From assembly GCA_016928155.1 (NCBI GenBank), contig JAFGLG010000007.1:1-64000 (forward strand): a stretch of DNA of 64,000 nucleotides, in the 5' to 3' direction. The notes below the pieces were generated by a model. The model saw only the letters and a list, made by a program, of their open reading frames with translations, was not told the origin of the DNA and searched no databases. The translations under genes and the position numbers were made by a program. This document shows, piece by piece, positions 61,798 through 64,000 of the stretch (its first letter is position 1; every line of letters starts with the position of its first letter). This DNA is from Candidatus Woesearchaeota archaeon (GTDB taxonomy: Archaea; Nanobdellota; Nanobdellia; Woesearchaeales; JAFGLG01).

Positions 61798-61842
61798 GGA
61801 ACAGGAAATTGAGAAAGAGGTATTTAATGTTTTCCGTTGATA

Positions 61843-62790
61843 TCAGTGATTCCCGTTGAAATGCCTGGCATTCGCCCTTGCCTGCCAAGCCGAGTAAGGT
61901 ATCGCCGTTGTAGTCAAGGCTTCGACATTAAGGTCAAGCTTCTTTGCGATAGTCACATAATCAGGACTGCCTGACATCACACTGGCCACAAGCTGCCTGG
62001 TCCTGTTGAGAGTGAGAGTATGATCATATTCAGTCATATAAGCAGCGCTGAGATTCACTATTGCGCAGACCTTATCCCTCCCGAGCAGGCTCACCCCTTC
62101 CTCATTTATCCTGACGATAGATGGAGTGCCGCCGACACCATGGTTAAGCTGAGCATCTGAATATGCATTAGCACCAAAGAACATCAAGTCTGATAGACCA
62201 AGCTTATTTGTGTCAAGGCCCTGAAGCTTCTTGGCAAAATACAGCTGGGATGCGTCGCTCCCTGATCCTATCGGAAGATTCGAGTCAGTGCTTTCATGAG
62301 CTCCGCTCGCACTCACCTGGAACTGCCTTATCTTACTCTTGCTCTTATCATAAGCCACCACAATGATCCCGGTCTGTACAGTATTCATGCAGTCTTCTGC
62401 TTCCTTCAGCGCTTTTGACGTCTCGGTCTCAATATACTTCTGCCTTGTTTCGATAATAGGTATGGCTTCTGCCCTGAGCATGATCCTTTCAGATGCATCC
62501 TTGGCCACCTGTTCCACAGCATCCTTACGATAATCATGCAACATGCTCTCAATCTGCTTCACATAACTCTCTATGAAGAATTTCTGCCCTGAGCCAGGTT
62601 CAGGAAGATTCTCAAGAACCCTTGAAAGGAACTCACCGTTACCTGCTCCATAAAGGACCCCATGGAATGTCTCATGCTCAAATGCACCCACTTTCTGCCA
62701 CCTGTCAGACTCCCTGAACCCCATCGATACTTTTGCATCTGCCACAACAATCGCTTCCAATCCATTGTGCATAGAGATCCCGACTGTCAT
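61843..62790 (-). CDS. Proteasome-fold Ntn-hydrolase candidate
   Basis: The 315-residue protein, read from the ATG at 62790, begins MTVGISMHNGLEAIVVADAK. Removal of Met would expose Thr as residue 1. The following pattern is that of proteasome beta/HslV subunits: TxxxI, then VVADAKVSMG (Asp17-like), then KVGAF where the catalytic Lys is expected, and LYGAGNGEFLSRVLENL like the conserved GxxxD region. A long helical insert (about 85-140) separates the halves, and the C-terminal half carries more strands (NTVQTGIIVVAYD, GGTPSIVRINEEGVSLLG). A TATA-like ATATTTATATAACC at about 62815-62828 fits a leaderless start here rather than at 62808 or 62841. No ATPase partner is in the window. Confidence 0.72.
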   Translation of the reverse strand: MTVGISMHNGLEAIVVADAKVSMGFRESDRWQKVGAFEHETFHGVLYGAGNGEFLSRVLENLPEPGSGQKFFIESYVKQIESMLHDYRKDAVEQVAKDASERIMLRAEAIPIIETRQKYIETETSKALKEAEDCMNTVQTGIIVVAYDKSKSKIRQFQVSASGAHESTDSNLPIGSGSDASQLYFAKKLQGLDTNKLGLSDLMFFGANAYSDAQLNHGVGGTPSIVRINEEGVSLLGRDKVCAIVNLSAAYMTEYDHTLTLNRTRQLVASVMSGSPDYVTIAKKLDLNVEALTTTAIPYSAWQARANARHFNGNH

Positions 62791-62937
62791 TTTAGGAAGG
62801 ACACCCATCCGGGTTATATAAATATTATGGTGATTAATCACTAATAAGTAGCTAATAGATGATTTAATAAATTATTTACAATAATGAAAATATATTGTGT
62901 GATGTCTCAGAAAACTCTTTTACCATAAATGGTCTTG

Positions 62938-64000
62938 TCAATTGTGTTCATGCATAGGATGTTCATGGCCCATGCCTTTCCTATGCCCTATATTCTCTAT
63001 ATGGATAATCTTCTCTTTCAGGAACTTGTTCATGCTCATCCTGTTCTTCTCAATCATGGTCGAGAAATGCTTGCCTCCCAAGAAATGGGGCATGATGACA
63101 TAGGTGGCACCGGCATCGTAAAGCTTGACAGCATCATCTATCTGATGGGAGACCACTGTGATTATCACCTTGCTGTTCACCTCTTTCACTTTGCTGATGA
63201 TGAGAAGATTGGTCTCAGTTATCGGGATGGTTGATATTATCATCTTTGCTGAGGCATAATCAAGCTCGTTGAGAAGCTCTGAATCATTCGCGTCCCCATA
63301 CCTGCATTCATACCCTTCCTTTGACAGGTTGGTGATGACTTCAGGATCATAATCCACAATAAGGAACCTCTTCTTTATCTTCTTCAATGACTCGAGGATA
63401 TCAAAGCCGATCCTGTTGTAGCCGAAAAGGATGATGTCATGCTTGTCCTCCCTATGATGCCTGTGCTCGTCAACCTTCTTCCCTTCTCTTTCGAACAATG
63501 AAAGATATGGGGAAAGGATCGGATAGATCCTGTTGGAATACAATATCATGTAAGTGGAGCCAGCAAAGGTTATCAGGCCGACAGCTGTGACCAAAGAGAG
63601 GATTTCATTGCTCACATGGCCGACAGAGACTCCCATTGTCACGACAATCAATGAGAACTCGCTTATCTGGGCCACAGTCAGGCCTGCAAGGAAGCTGTTC
63701 CTCTTAGTATAACCAAGAAGGCCCATCAGGATCATCACAATGATAGGGTTGCCGATAAGCACAAACAAGGAGAGCAGGATGATGATGCCCATGTTCTGGA
63801 GAATATTCGAGAAGACCATCTGCGAGCCGATCATGATGAAGAACAGGATGATGAAGAAATCCCTCAGCGGCTTCAGCTTTGAGCTTATCTCAAAATGATA
63901 AGGGGACAATGAAAGGGTGATGCCTGCAAGCAGGGCGCCAGCCTCTATCGAGAAGTTCAAGTAATAGAATACAGAGGAGACAGCAAAGCACCAGCTTATA
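62938..64000 (-). CDS. Kef-type cation:proton antiporter with TrkA-N domain, N-terminus outside window
   Basis: The frame is open from the stop at 62938 to the window edge (353 residues visible; the upstream codons read ISWCFAVSSVFYYLNFSIEA). The membrane part has helices with EAGALLAGITLSLSPYHFEI, LRDFFIILFFIMIGSQMVF and FLAGLTVAQISEFSLIVVTM, as in KefB/CPA2 antiporters. A cytosolic TrkA-N Rossmann domain follows (IILFGYNRIGFDILESLKKI, VDYDPEV, YGDANDSELLNEL, TETNLLI), then a His/Met-rich tail (GMGHEHPMHEHN). It exchanges K+ or Na+ for protons under nucleotide control. The tail might sense metal. Confidence 0.9.
   Translation of the reverse strand, partial: ISWCFAVSSVFYYLNFSIEAGALLAGITLSLSPYHFEISSKLKPLRDFFIILFFIMIGSQMVFSNILQNMGIIILLSLFVLIGNPIIVMILMGLLGYTKRNSFLAGLTVAQISEFSLIVVTMGVSVGHVSNEILSLVTAVGLITFAGSTYMILYSNRIYPILSPYLSLFEREGKKVDEHRHHREDKHDIILFGYNRIGFDILESLKKIKKRFLIVDYDPEVITNLSKEGYECRYGDANDSELLNELDYASAKMIISTIPITETNLLIISKVKEVNSKVIITVVSHQIDDAVKLYDAGATYVIMPHFLGGKHFSTMIEKNRMSMNKFLKEKIIHIENIGHRKGMGHEHPMHEHN

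Noticed and set aside
1-64000. rRNA genes, insertion sequences with transposases, CRISPR-cas, replication origin
   Set aside because: I saw no rRNA signatures, transposase or integrase motifs, Cas proteins, or Orc1/Cdc6 gene with origin repeats in the window.

Overview
The window looks like DPANN-type archaeal DNA (Woesearchaeota/Pacearchaeota-like by its gene style; lineage is an inference). Most genes have an AT-rich TATA-type box about 25 bases before their start codon and no leader. A minority have GGAGGTGA-type ribosome sites. The tRNA genes carry introns with bulge-helix-bulge (BHB) geometry and do not encode CCA. Regulators are TrmB, Lrp/AsnC, AbrB and winged-helix types. There is almost no central metabolism; secreted, anchored and membrane proteins dominate.

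1-16.4 kb: surface proteins. These are a Cys-rich repeat protein running off the left edge, a 1060-residue membrane protein with Pro/Glu/Ala repeats, two tandem secreted paralogues, a CARDB-like anchored protein and an 853-residue beta-helix protein. A GH15-like hydrolase, a PlsC-like acyltransferase and small membrane or basic proteins lie between them. 16.4-25.9 kb: a thioredoxin-like lipoprotein, a strongly folded 160-base element, a cold-shock protein with an acidic repeat tail, a TrmB regulator translationally coupled to a 1544-residue subtilase, two tandem deoxyhypusine-synthase-like genes, and a SET-domain protein.

26-36.4 kb: an accessory stretch. It holds a double Lrp-type protein, tRNA-Leu(CAG) with three introns, a VapBC-like pair between decayed XRE regulator fragments, an AbrB/PIN pair whose toxin is frameshifted, a class II tRNA with anticodon GAT and a T-loop intron, an HNH nuclease, a winged-helix/membrane-protein pair, a PAS histidine kinase with a degenerate receiver, tRNA-Pro(CGG) with a duplicated 5' end, and tRNA-Thr(GGT) with a 15-base intron.

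36.4-59.4 kb: a 1204-residue coiled-coil/TPR protein diverging from a 567-residue unknown. Two paralogous loci follow, each headed by a protein with a pilin-like RGQIT N-terminus. Locus A (42.0-45.1 kb) continues with a secreted 609-residue protein and a membrane hydrolase. Locus B (58.2-49.1 kb, minus) continues with a 2096-residue Fn3 protein and a polytopic membrane protein. Between them lie two paralogous small unknowns and a duplicated-domain nucleotidyltransferase. 59.5-64 kb: a DUF4145-like protein, unknowns, a proteasome-fold Ntn-hydrolase candidate, and a Kef-type antiporter running off the right edge.

The best candidates for something undescribed are the multi-intron and odd-anticodon tRNAs and the two RGQIT-headed surface loci. 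All function calls come from reading motifs by eye; no database was searched.
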